Source: Prevotella sp. (GTDB lineage Bacteria > Bacteroidota > Bacteroidia > Bacteroidales > Bacteroidaceae). From it: a DNA stretch of 34,893 nucleotides. The notes beneath the pieces are model-generated. The model worked only from the letters and a program-made list of their open reading frames with translations, was not told the DNA's origin and made no database searches. The translations under genes were made by a program, and so were the position numbers. The stretch covers positions 1 through 34,893 of the forward strand of contig JAFPEE010000253.1 of NCBI GenBank assembly GCA_017389705.1, given 5' to 3'. Positions within the stretch are counted from its first letter, which is position 1; each line of letters opens with the position of its first letter. Below are positions 25,228-33,090 of this stretch, in pieces.

Positions 25228-25263
25228 GGGGGCATCCGATGTGAATCGGGTGTTTCCTTTTTT
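25228..25263 (+). terminator. Intrinsic terminator after the phosphohexomutase gene
   Basis: Arms 25228-25240 and 25245-25257 pair over 13 positions (including four G-U pairs) around the loop GTGA, followed by TTTTTT at 25258-25263. It stands 45 bases after the stop codon. Confidence 0.75.
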
Positions 25264-25291
25264 GCTGTCATGAAAATCCCTATAAATGGGG

Positions 25292-25323
25292 ATTGTGGGG
25301 TAGGGGATAATGTTGTACCTTTG
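25292..25323 (+). promoter_or_regulatory. Promoter of the M28 peptidase gene
   Basis: ATTG (25292-25295) and TACCTTTG (25316-25323) fit the -33/-7 pattern with a 20-base spacer. The predicted start is near 25327, 24 bases before the ATG at 25351. This also supports the later start codon over the longer open frame. Confidence 0.65.
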
Positions 25324-25350
25324 TACCCGAAATCAAATCATGGACTATTT

Positions 25351-26628
25351 ATGAAGAACAGATATTGTTTGTTGTCCCTGGCTCTTGCGCTCTCTCTGCA
25401 GTCATGGGCCCAAAAGCAGGATGACATGAAGCAGACCGTGGAATACCTGGCTTCACAACAACTGGGTGGCCGATACCCTGGTACTGCTGGTGACACCCTT
25501 GCCTCGGAGTTTATCACCAAGAAGCTTTGCGACCTGAGGCTCAAACCTATTGTCAAGGGTAAGAAGAAGATAGGCTACTTTCAGGACTTTACCTATGGTA
25601 AGACCAAAGAGGAGGAGCGGACTACCCATAACATCATTGCCGTTCTTCCGGGAAAGGACAAGAAGCTGAGGAATGAATTTATCGTTGTCGGCTCGCATTA
25701 CGACCATTTGGGCATGGGAGGAAAGGGCTCTGGCTCGCGTCGTCCTGATACCCTTGGCGTGCATCCTGGAGCCGACGATAACGCCAGCGGCGATGCCGTC
25801 GTACTCGAACTGGCTAAGTATTTTAAAAAGGAACGCGCGAAGCGAAGTATCATTTTCGCCTTCTTCGGGGCTGAGGAACAAGGCCTGATCGGTTCGAAGA
25901 ACTTCCTGGAGTGGATGAAGAAGGACGATGCCAAGCGTATCAATCTGCCTGCCGACAAGAAAGGTGTTGTGGCGATGGTGAATCTCGACATGGTAGGCCG
26001 CATGCGCGACAACGCCATGAGTGTTTCCGGTACTGGCACCAGCTCTGACTTCAAGGCGATGGCTGAGGCTGTGGCTGAGCAGACCAAGCTGAATATCTCG
26101 TGTACCCCCGATGGCTATGGCCCCAGCGATCATGCCTCGTTTGTGGCGCAGGAGATTCCTGTACTCTTCCTGACCACAGGTGGCCACATGGAGTATCACA
26201 CGCCCGACGATGTACCTGCAACGCTGAATTACGACGGTATGCAGCAGACATTCGACTTTTCTAAGGAGCTGATAACGCGGATAGCCAACATGCCCACGAC
26301 GCCCAATTATATCAGCGTGCCGAGTACCAACAAGATGAAGCACGGCAGGTTTAAGGTGACGTTAGGACTGATGCCCGACGTGATGGGTGCCAGTCGTATT
26401 CCTGGTCTTCGTGCCGATATCGTGGTGGCTGGTAAGTCGGCCCACAATGCCGGAATCCGTAGTGGTGACATCATTCAGGAGATTAACGGCAAGCCTGTTA
26501 CCAATATGGACGACTATATGCAGCGCCTTTCGGAACTCGAGCCCGATACGACCGTGCCCGTGAAAGTGCTTCGTAACGAAGAGACCTTAACGTTTGACGT
26601 TTACCTGATGCCCGCAAAGAAGAAATGA
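25351..26628 (+). CDS. M28-family zinc aminopeptidase with C-terminal PDZ domain
   Basis: A 425-residue secreted metallopeptidase. The signal peptide MKNRYCLLSLALALSLQSWA is cleaved before QKQ. The catalytic domain shows the M28 metal ligands: H116 and D118 in GSHYDHLG, D142 in GADDNASG, the E175-E176 pair in GAEEQG, D213 in NLDMVGR, and a late His in EYHTPDD. A PDZ domain follows from about 330 to 420 (AGIRSGDIIQEINGKPV). It would trim N-terminal residues from peptides in the periplasm or at the surface. The frame is open 43 codons further upstream, but that region holds the promoter and terminator, so 25351 is chosen. It is coupled to the next gene by a four-base overlap. Confidence 0.9.
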   Translation: MKNRYCLLSLALALSLQSWAQKQDDMKQTVEYLASQQLGGRYPGTAGDTLASEFITKKLCDLRLKPIVKGKKKIGYFQDFTYGKTKEEERTTHNIIAVLPGKDKKLRNEFIVVGSHYDHLGMGGKGSGSRRPDTLGVHPGADDNASGDAVVLELAKYFKKERAKRSIIFAFFGAEEQGLIGSKNFLEWMKKDDAKRINLPADKKGVVAMVNLDMVGRMRDNAMSVSGTGTSSDFKAMAEAVAEQTKLNISCTPDGYGPSDHASFVAQEIPVLFLTTGGHMEYHTPDDVPATLNYDGMQQTFDFSKELITRIANMPTTPNYISVPSTNKMKHGRFKVTLGLMPDVMGASRIPGLRADIVVAGKSAHNAGIRSGDIIQEINGKPVTNMDDYMQRLSELEPDTTVPVKVLRNEETLTFDVYLMPAKKK

Positions 26629-27416
26629 AGAAATTTGTCTATTGGCTTCTGGCCATTGTCATCACCTTGGCGCTGAGCATCTATCAGCGCATGACGGGAC
26701 CCACGCATCCCATGAAGGTCGATATCGAGCTGCGTGGAGAAAGCTACAAGGTTAAGCTGCCCAGAAGTGGCGTGCAGAAGGATGAGGTCGTGATGCTGAA
26801 AGTCGTGCCCTCGACTGCTAAAGCCCAACTGCATTACCGCCAGTATCCTACAACGAACGACTACACGACCGTTGATTTCGAATGGAAAGATGAGGTGTGG
26901 CAGGCTGCTTTGCCCGTACAGCCTATCGCGGGGAAACTGCAGTATTATCTTACTGTCGATGGCAAGGACTATCTGAAGGATGAGCCCGTGGTCATTCGTT
27001 TCCGCAACGATGTGCCTGCCTATATCCTGATTCCCCACATCCTGCTGATGTTTGGCGCTATGTTGTTTGCCGTCTATACTTTCCTGCTGGCTTTTACGCG
27101 CAAGGAGTATGGCAAGTGGCTGAAAATCACGGTGGCCACCTTGTTCGTGGGCGGATTCATCTTCGGCCCACTCGTTCAGCATGCGGCCTTCGGACCCTGG
27201 TGGACGGGATTCCCCTATGGTACTGACCTCACGGACAACAAGACGCTCATCTCCTTCCTGTTCTTCCTGGCAGCCTTGGCTACCTTGAAGTGGAAGTACA
27301 ATAAGTGGATGGTCGGTCTGGCTGTCTTGGTGATGATAGCCGTTTTTACGATTCCGCATAGCGCTTTCGGCTCGGAGTATGATTATGAGAAGCAGGAGCT
27401 GGGAACGGCGAGGTAG
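26625..27416 (+). CDS. Integral membrane protein of unknown function
   Basis: A 263-residue protein: one N-terminal transmembrane segment (about 3-20), an extracytoplasmic beta-rich domain (about 30-128) and four more hydrophobic segments in the C-terminal half, including IPHILLMFGAMLFAVYTFLLAF and LISFLFFLAALATL. I do not recognise a characterised family. The ATGA overlap with the M28 peptidase gene suggests that the two proteins act together or are at least made together. The stop codon leads directly into the heptanucleotide array at 27416. Confidence 0.8.
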   Translation: MKKFVYWLLAIVITLALSIYQRMTGPTHPMKVDIELRGESYKVKLPRSGVQKDEVVMLKVVPSTAKAQLHYRQYPTTNDYTTVDFEWKDEVWQAALPVQPIAGKLQYYLTVDGKDYLKDEPVVIRFRNDVPAYILIPHILLMFGAMLFAVYTFLLAFTRKEYGKWLKITVATLFVGGFIFGPLVQHAAFGPWWTGFPYGTDLTDNKTLISFLFFLAALATLKWKYNKWMVGLAVLVMIAVFTIPHSAFGSEYDYEKQELGTAR

Positions 27417-27485
27417 CTTACGGCTTACAGCTTACAGTTTATAGTTTAGAGTTTATAGTTTAGAGTTTATAGTTTAAAGTTTATA
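27416..27485 (+). repeat. Heptanucleotide tandem repeat, ten units
   Basis: Ten uninterrupted seven-base units: GCTTACG, two GCTTACA, then GTTTATA and GTTTAGA alternating twice, GTTTATA, GTTTAAA and GTTTATA. The array starts on the last base of a stop codon and ends four bases before the ATG of the calycin-like lipoprotein, so it forms the whole upstream region of that gene. No TAnnTTTG element is found here. Confidence 0.85.
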
Positions 27486-27489
27486 GAAT

Positions 27490-27975
27490 ATGAAAAAGAA
27501 GAGTATTATGATGATGATGGCCGCAATGGCCTTCGTGTTTGGGATGAGTTCATGTGGTAGTGACGACGATGCACCTGAGGCACCTTTAGCTACCCAGGTG
27601 GCAGGTTCGTATAGTGGTAATGAGGTGGTTATAGTCGATAACGAGGAATCGTCAAACGAGACCAAGACTTACCAGATTAACAAGGCTTCTGATACGAGCA
27701 TCGACATCGTGATTCCTAGTGTGGGAATGGGCATGATGACCATCCCCGCCGTTACTGTGAAGAATATTCCGCTCGTGAAGGATGGCAACACCATTAAGGG
27801 TGCGCTTGCTAATTACGAAGGCACTTTGACGGCCGACGACGGTACTGAGAAAGCCTATACCGTCAGCAATCTGGTCATCTTGTTCAGCGACAAGACCGTT
27901 GTTGCTACATTCGCGGAGAAGTATGGTAGGATGCCCTTCAGCCTTTATACTACATTCACAGGAACCCAAAAGTAA
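27490..27975 (+). CDS. Calycin-like surface lipoprotein
   Basis: A 161-residue lipoprotein. The signal peptide ends in the lipobox MSSC (Cys about 21), followed by G-S-D-D-D, the same type of surface-export signal as on CbiK. The mature part is a small beta-rich domain (YSGNEVVIVDN, YQINKASDTSIDIVIP, VSNLVILFSDKTVVATF) that I read as the calycin-like barrel family found beside TonB receptors in Bacteroidetes. With the receptor 14 bases downstream it probably forms a ligand-capture pair at the outer membrane. The ligand is unknown; heme is a possibility because of the receptor type. The upstream region is a heptanucleotide repeat array. Confidence 0.75.
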   Translation: MKKKSIMMMMAAMAFVFGMSSCGSDDDAPEAPLATQVAGSYSGNEVVIVDNEESSNETKTYQINKASDTSIDIVIPSVGMGMMTIPAVTVKNIPLVKDGNTIKGALANYEGTLTADDGTEKAYTVSNLVILFSDKTVVATFAEKYGRMPFSLYTTFTGTQK

Positions 27976-27989
27976 TTCATAATTGACAA

Positions 27990-30023
27990 TTGATTAATAG
28001 GTTTTTACATATCCTCTTAGCTGGCATGGTGCTTACTATGCCAGCTATTACACTCTCTGCACAGACCAAGCAAGAGTCAGCCTTCCGCGACTCTGTGGAG
28101 CTGGACCAGGTGGTGGTCACGGCATCCTATACCCCTAAGGCCCTGAAGGATGCTCCCGTGGTGACGCGACTGATTACCCTCCGCGACATCAAGATTACCG
28201 ATGCCACCAATATCCAGGACATGCTCACGCAGGAGATGCCCGGCCTGGAGTTCGGCTTTGCCATGAGTCAGGAGACGTCGCTCAACATGAGTGGCTTCGG
28301 GGGCAATGCCGTGCTCTTCCTCGTCGATGACGAGCGCATGGCAGGCGAGACGATGGACAACGTCGACTACAGCCGTCTGAACCTCGACAACGTTGGGCGT
28401 ATCGAGATCGTGAAAGGAGCTTCGTCGGCCCTCTATGGCTCGAATGCCGTGGGTGGGGTGGTGAACATCATCAGCCGCGAGAGTCTCGAACCGTGGACTG
28501 CCAACGTCAACTCGCGCTACAGCACCTTCGGCCGCGAATGGCGCAACGGAGCCAGCTTCTCGTTTAATACGAAGAAATGGAACTCGCAGACCAATTTCCA
28601 GCACACGAAGATTGACCCGATAGACCTGCCTAAGCCTTACTCCTCTGAAGAGATTGCGATGGAGCTGCTGAAGAAGGCACAGGGACTGCCCTATAACGAA
28701 GCCGTGCTCAGCGACGACGACTCCAACCTGAGCCGTCTCTACGGACAGAAGACCTATAACATCAAGGAGCGGCTGACCTGGCGTGCTACCGACCGCCTGA
28801 CGCTCATCGGACGCGGCAGCTACTTCTTCCGCACCAGCGAGCGCGACACCCACAACTACCATTTCAATGCCTTCAGCGCCGGTCTGAAGGGCAAATGCGC
28901 GTGGGAGACGGGGCGCAACCTCGAATTCTCCTATGCCTACGATCAGTACGACAAGGCCAACTTCCAGCCCGACGGCACCCGTACCCACGACCACGACTAC
29001 ACCAATCGGCAGCATGTCGTCCATGCCCTCTACCATCATGCCTTCGGTAAGAACAGCCTGATTCTGGGAGCCGACTACATGCACGACTATCTGTCTACCT
29101 ATCAGTTCATCGATAATACCAGCCATGCGCAGGACAATGTCGACGGCTTTGCACAGTTCGACTGGAACATTACCGACCGTCTGAACATCGTGGGTAGTGT
29201 GCGCTACGACTACTTCTCGGCCTCTTCGAAGAAGGCCTTTACCGGGCGACTGGCCGTCGTCTATAAGTTTCCGTGGATGACCTTCCGGGCCAACTATGCA
29301 AGCGGCTTCCGTGCACCTACGCTCAAGGAGATGTATATGCACTTCGACATGGGCAACATGGGCTATATGCTGATTGGAAACCCTGACCTCAAGCCTGAGA
29401 AGAGCAACAACTTCAACATCGCCTTCGAGCGACAGCATCGTGTCAGGAAGGGAAGCATCGTCGATGGTGTCTACAGCTTTACCCTCATGGGTTCCTGCAA
29501 CATCTTCGACAAGCGTATCACCACAGCGGACTATGATTATATCAATCCGCAAACCAACGAGAAGACGCCTGGCGCACTCTACGTCAACGCTGACGGCATC
29601 ACGGTATGGGGCATCGATGCCAGCCTGGGGCATGTGCTCGACTGGGGACTGTCGCTCAAGCTCAACTACTCGTGGATGTACGAGAAAGGCGACGCCTTCT
29701 TCTCGCAGTTCAACCAGCCACGTAATCACTCCATGACCTGGCGCGTGGGCTACAACCATCGTTTCACAAGCTTCTACGCCCTCGATGCCGCCCTCTCGGG
29801 CCGTTGGCAGGGTAAGCCCCAGTCGGGACGTACCGATGTCGACCAGGGTTATACCATCTGGAAGCTGATGCTGCAGCACCACCTCTGGCGCGGCATTCGT
29901 CTGAATACCGCCATCGACAACCTCTTCAACTACAAGCCCAGGGTGTACTACTACAGCTCCCCGCTAACCACAGGGACATCGTTCAGCATAGGTTTGTCTG
30001 TTGACTTGGATAAGGTTATCTGA
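27990..30023 (+). CDS. TonB-dependent receptor, heme-receptor-like
   Basis: A 677-residue outer-membrane receptor starting at TTG. The only in-frame room upstream is one codon before a TGA, and the TTG start gives a proper signal peptide (MINRFLHILLAGMVLTMPAITLSA). The TonB box region is VELDQVVVTASY at about 36-47, the plug core is SSALYGSNAVGGVVNII near 145-160 and the barrel ends at SIGLSVDLDKVI. ASGFRAPTLKEMY and GNPDLKPE correspond to the FRAP and NP(D/N)L boxes described for heme receptors such as HmuR, though BtuB-like proteins share them. It is most likely co-transcribed with the calycin-like lipoprotein. Substrate assignment to heme is tentative. Confidence 0.85.
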   Translation: MINRFLHILLAGMVLTMPAITLSAQTKQESAFRDSVELDQVVVTASYTPKALKDAPVVTRLITLRDIKITDATNIQDMLTQEMPGLEFGFAMSQETSLNMSGFGGNAVLFLVDDERMAGETMDNVDYSRLNLDNVGRIEIVKGASSALYGSNAVGGVVNIISRESLEPWTANVNSRYSTFGREWRNGASFSFNTKKWNSQTNFQHTKIDPIDLPKPYSSEEIAMELLKKAQGLPYNEAVLSDDDSNLSRLYGQKTYNIKERLTWRATDRLTLIGRGSYFFRTSERDTHNYHFNAFSAGLKGKCAWETGRNLEFSYAYDQYDKANFQPDGTRTHDHDYTNRQHVVHALYHHAFGKNSLILGADYMHDYLSTYQFIDNTSHAQDNVDGFAQFDWNITDRLNIVGSVRYDYFSASSKKAFTGRLAVVYKFPWMTFRANYASGFRAPTLKEMYMHFDMGNMGYMLIGNPDLKPEKSNNFNIAFERQHRVRKGSIVDGVYSFTLMGSCNIFDKRITTADYDYINPQTNEKTPGALYVNADGITVWGIDASLGHVLDWGLSLKLNYSWMYEKGDAFFSQFNQPRNHSMTWRVGYNHRFTSFYALDAALSGRWQGKPQSGRTDVDQGYTIWKLMLQHHLWRGIRLNTAIDNLFNYKPRVYYYSSPLTTGTSFSIGLSVDLDKVI

Positions 30024-30077
30024 ATGCAACTTAATAATTCTGTATTTTGAATTAAAATAGCTGATTTTTGTTAAAGT

Positions 30078-30091
30078 CGTTAAATTTAACG
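30078..30091 (+). promoter_or_regulatory. Perfect 14-base palindrome upstream of rprX
   Basis: CGTTAAATTTAACG is its own reverse complement. It lies about 54-67 bases before the predicted rprX start, a usual distance for an OmpR-family activator site. The sequence TAACGG occurs at its right edge (30087-30092) and again at 30119-30124, about three helical turns later. Autoregulation by RprY is a guess. Confidence 0.4.
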
Positions 30092-30133
30092 GAAATTATT
30101 AACCAAAAGACTTTCTCGTAACGGTAAATACAT

Positions 30134-30141
30134 TAACTTTG
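30134..30141 (+). promoter_or_regulatory. -7 element of the rprX promoter
   Basis: TAACTTTG matches TAnnTTTG and ends eight bases before the rprX ATG, predicting a leader of about five bases. A TTTC at 30112-30115 is a weak -33 candidate with an 18-base spacer. Confidence 0.55.
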
Positions 30142-30149
30142 CACTCGTT

Positions 30150-31712
30150 ATGAGAAAGTCTACTATTTGGATTATAGCCATCATCATGGGATTCTCGTTC
30201 CTGGCCTTGCTTTATCTGCAGTTCTCCTATGTCGAGGAGATGGTCAAGATGAAGAAGGAGCAGTTCGACGAGAGTGTCAACCGTTCACTCTACCAGGCGT
30301 CACACAACCTGGAGATGGACGAGACCTTGCGCTATTTGGAGAAGGATGTTAACGAGACAGAACGCAGAGCCTTCCAGCAAGACTCAGTCACGGTCGACGG
30401 TATTGGTGGTACCATCAAGCATAGTCACCAGTTTGCCGTAGCAGCCGACGACGGAACGGTTTACTCGTCGTTCCAGGTGAAGGCCTTCCAGATGAAGCCA
30501 TCCAGCGTGCCCAAGGCCATGATACTGCGCAAGGACAAGAACTCGCTGGTCGATGCCACCAGGTCCATGCAGGAGATTGTGCGCAACCGCTACGTCTACC
30601 AGAAAGCTCTGCTCGACGAGGTCGTCTACAACATCCTCTATACCGCCAGCGACAAGCCCCTCAAGGAGCGCGTCAACTACCGCATGCTCGACCAGGACAT
30701 CCGCAACGAGCTCTCCAACAACGGCGTGAACATACCCTACCATCTGAAGGTGTCAACAGCCGACGGACGCGAGGTTTACCGTTGTCCTGACTATAGCGAC
30801 GAGGGCGAGCAGTACACCTACAGCCAGGTGCTTTTCCGCAACGATCCGCAGTCCAAGATGGGCGTGGTGCGCATCCACTTTCCCGAGATGAGCAGCTACA
30901 TCTTCTCCTCCGTTCGCTTCATGATTCCCAGCATCATCTTCACCATCGTGCTGCTGCTGACCTTCCTCTTCACCCTGGTGGTCATCTTCCGTCAGAAGCG
31001 CTACTCGGAAATCAAGAACGACTTCATCAACAACATGACGCACGAGCTGAAGACACCTATCGCCTCCATCTCGCTGGCAGCACAAATGATGAACGACGAC
31101 TCCGTCACTAAGTCGGAACAGATGACCAAGCACCTCGGACAGATCATTACCGACGAGTCAAAACGCCTCCGCTTCCTGGTGGAGAAAGTGCTGCAGATGT
31201 CCATGTTCGACAAGAAGTCCGTGGTCTTCAAGAAAAAGGAGCTCGACCTCAACGAGATGGTGGAGCAGATAGCCCAGACCTTCACCCTCCGCGTGGAGCA
31301 TACCGGAGGCAAGATATATACCCAGATAGAGGCCGTCGACTCGGCCATCTACGTCGACGAGGTGCACTTCCAGAACGCCATCACCAACCTCATGGACAAC
31401 GCCGTGAAGTACCGCAAGCAGGACGAGCCCATCGACATCTATATCCGCACTTGGAACGACGAGCACAACCACCTCTGCCTCTCTATCCGCGATACAGGAC
31501 AGGGCATCAAGAAGGAAAATCTGCGCAAGATATTTGACAAATTCTATCGCGTGCATACTGGCAACAAGCACGACGTCAAAGGCTTCGGCCTCGGACTGGC
31601 CTACGTCAAGAAGGTCGTCGACCTGCATCAGGGCGACATCAAGGCCGAGAGCGAACTGGGCAAGGGTACCAAGTTCACCATCCAGCTGCCCGTATTTAGC
31701 GAAGAGTCATAA
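30150..31712 (+). CDS. rprX: Sensor histidine kinase RprX
   Basis: A 520-residue membrane kinase. TM1 covers about 5-24, a periplasmic sensor domain about 25-255 and TM2 about 257-281. The HisKA domain carries the phospho-accepting H298 in NMTHELKTPIASI. The ATPase domain has the N box NLMDNAVKYR, G1 DTGQGI, the F box IFDKFYRV and G2 GFGLGLAYV. The pair with the following OmpR-type regulator and the overall layout match RprX/RprY of Bacteroides fragilis and Porphyromonas. In those species the system is linked to envelope and stress responses; the signal here is unknown. There is no HAMP domain between TM2 and the His box, as expected for RprX. Confidence 0.9.
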   Translation: MRKSTIWIIAIIMGFSFLALLYLQFSYVEEMVKMKKEQFDESVNRSLYQASHNLEMDETLRYLEKDVNETERRAFQQDSVTVDGIGGTIKHSHQFAVAADDGTVYSSFQVKAFQMKPSSVPKAMILRKDKNSLVDATRSMQEIVRNRYVYQKALLDEVVYNILYTASDKPLKERVNYRMLDQDIRNELSNNGVNIPYHLKVSTADGREVYRCPDYSDEGEQYTYSQVLFRNDPQSKMGVVRIHFPEMSSYIFSSVRFMIPSIIFTIVLLLTFLFTLVVIFRQKRYSEIKNDFINNMTHELKTPIASISLAAQMMNDDSVTKSEQMTKHLGQIITDESKRLRFLVEKVLQMSMFDKKSVVFKKKELDLNEMVEQIAQTFTLRVEHTGGKIYTQIEAVDSAIYVDEVHFQNAITNLMDNAVKYRKQDEPIDIYIRTWNDEHNHLCLSIRDTGQGIKKENLRKIFDKFYRVHTGNKHDVKGFGLGLAYVKKVVDLHQGDIKAESELGKGTKFTIQLPVFSEES

Positions 31713-31759
31713 CCAACAATTATACAGAAATTTAGTATTAACATTTAAAGATAACTATT

Positions 31760-32458
31760 ATGGACGAAAAACTGAAAATTCTTCTTTGTGAAGACGACGA
31801 GAACCTCGGAATGCTGTTGCGTGAGTATTTAGCAGCCAAAGGCTATGTTGCCGAGCTCTGCCCTGACGGCGAAGCAGGATACAAGGCTTTTCTGAAGACA
31901 AAGTTTGACATCTGCGTGCTCGACGTGATGATGCCCAAGAAGGACGGCTTCACCCTGGCGCAGGAGATTCGTCAGGCCAACCCCGACATCCCCATCATCT
32001 TCCTCACCGCCAAGACCCTCAAGGAAGACATCCTCGAAGGCTTCAAGATTGGTGCCGACGACTACATCACCAAGCCCTTCTCCATGGAGGAGCTCGTGTT
32101 CCGTGTAGAAGCCATCCTGCGCCGCGTGCGTGGCAAGAAGAACCGCGAGAGCTCAGTATATCGTATCGGCAACTTCACCTTCGACACCCAGAAGCAGCTG
32201 CTCATCATCGGCGACAAGCAGACCAAGCTCACCACCAAGGAGAACGAGCTCCTGGGACTGCTCTGCTCGCACGCCAACGAGATACTGCAGCGCGACTTCG
32301 CCCTGAAAACCATCTGGATTGACGACAACTACTTCAACGCCCGCTCCATGGACGTCTACATCACCAAGCTGCGCAAGCACCTCAAGGACGACCCGCAGAT
32401 TGAGATTATCAACATCCACGGCAAGGGCTACAAGCTCATCACCCCAGAGGAAGATTAA
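31760..32458 (+). CDS. rprY: Response regulator RprY, OmpR family
   Basis: A 232-residue regulator. The receiver domain (1-120) has the acidic pocket E11-D12-D13, the phosphorylation site D55 in CVLDVMMPKKDG, the conserved Thr in FLTAK and the Lys in ITKPFSM. The C-terminal winged-helix DNA-binding domain (about 132-228) ends in the typical INIHGKGYKLI. It is the cognate partner of RprX, 47 bases upstream, and is followed by a strong terminator. The target sites are unknown; the palindrome before rprX is a candidate. Confidence 0.93.
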   Translation: MDEKLKILLCEDDENLGMLLREYLAAKGYVAELCPDGEAGYKAFLKTKFDICVLDVMMPKKDGFTLAQEIRQANPDIPIIFLTAKTLKEDILEGFKIGADDYITKPFSMEELVFRVEAILRRVRGKKNRESSVYRIGNFTFDTQKQLLIIGDKQTKLTTKENELLGLLCSHANEILQRDFALKTIWIDDNYFNARSMDVYITKLRKHLKDDPQIEIINIHGKGYKLITPEED

Positions 32459-32481
32459 CCGCACACACCTCGATACACGAT

Positions 32482-32517
32482 AAAAGAGACACAAGCCCGC
32501 GCCTGTGCCTCTTTTTT
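32482..32517 (+). terminator. Intrinsic terminator after rprY
   Basis: Arms 32482-32496 and 32501-32515 pair at 13 of 15 positions around CCGC. T-rich sequence runs 32512-32517 and the A-rich left arm would serve the opposite strand too. It stands 23 bases after the rprY stop. Confidence 0.85.
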
Positions 32518-32552
32518 CACTCGTAATACGAAGGCTATTCGTATTACGAGTG
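32518..32552. repeat. Perfect 15-base inverted repeat
   Basis: Arms 32518-32532 and 32538-32552 are perfect reverse complements around GGCTA. It follows directly on the rprY terminator. There is no U-tract on either side, so it is not an ordinary terminator; it may be a protein site or the end of a repeat element. Confidence 0.7.
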
Positions 32553-32830
32553 AGCAAAACTTTGTCGGAGGTGGGGTTCGGGCTTATCTGACCACATGTT
32601 TCGAGCCATTGTCCGCTTGAGTACTGAAACTTTGCATTCGTTTTTTCGCCCCCCAAGGAGCGTAAAGCATGGGGTGTTCGGGCCGAAACATGCCTTTTTG
32701 TGGCTTGCGTGAGCAGGATTTTGATGCATTCTGTCCCTTTTCCAAGGTTTGGCATCGCGGGTGTTGTTGGTTTTGAAATGTCGTATCTCATTGATTTTCA
32801 GCTTTTTAGATGAATTACTAATGGCTGAGT
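32553..32830. other. Gene-free stretch between repeat elements
   Basis: No convincing coding frame, RNA gene or promoter is visible here. Short frames exist on the reverse strand (for example 32544-32729, 61 codons), but they run into the inverted repeat at 32518-32552 and have no recognisable protein features. C- and G-rich patches (32650-32690) stand out from the surrounding AT-rich DNA. Confidence 0.4.
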
Positions 32831-32977
32831 ATTCCAGTTATTCCAATTCCAGTTTATTTTTTTGATACCCCCACTCCTCTTATAATACTTATAACTATCT
32901 ATATATCAATTAGTTATATAATAAATAAAGAGGAGTGGGGTGCTCATATTTTTAATTGGAATTGGAATAATTGGAAT
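32831..32977. repeat. 147-base compound hairpin element
   Basis: Outer arms 32831-32854 and 32954-32977 pair over 24 positions with two G-U pairs. Inner arms 32869-32881 and 32928-32940 are perfect over 13 positions. The innermost pair 32890-32897 with 32911-32918 adds eight more. The two outer mismatches are G opposite T on the plus strand, so an RNA copied in that direction pairs fully, whereas the reverse transcript would have two A-C mismatches. The outer arms are made of nine-base ATTCCRRTT-like units. Confidence 0.75.
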
Positions 32978-33046
32978 TTCACTTCTCTACCAGGCCCTCC
33001 AGCGCCCACAGCAGTTCGTTACTCACGTTGATAATCAGACACAAAC

Positions 33047-33081
33047 AAAAACGTGACAGTTAGTAATTACCAACTATCACG
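33047..33081 (-). terminator. Terminator of the valS-ptp operon
   Basis: Read on the reverse strand, 33081-33052 is a 30-base near-palindrome whose 15 positions all pair once two G-U pairs are allowed (the innermost few must form the loop). It is followed by TTTTTGTTTG. It lies 54 bases past the ptp stop. Confidence 0.65.
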
Positions 33082-33090
33082 ATCTATCGT

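Noticed and set aside
25222-25350. Upstream extension of the M28 peptidase (43 extra codons)
   Set aside because: It runs through a terminator and a consensus promoter, and the later ATG begins a proper signal peptide.
28077-29882. 601-codon reverse frame opposite the heme-type receptor
   Set aside because: Very long but antisense to a full TonB receptor; its composition (Val, His and Glu rich, no domain) is typical of a codon-bias shadow.
32544-32729. 61-codon reverse frame in the rprY-ptp interval
   Set aside because: It has no recognisable features, and its 3' end runs into the inverted repeat at 32518-32552; repeat sequence is the simpler reading.
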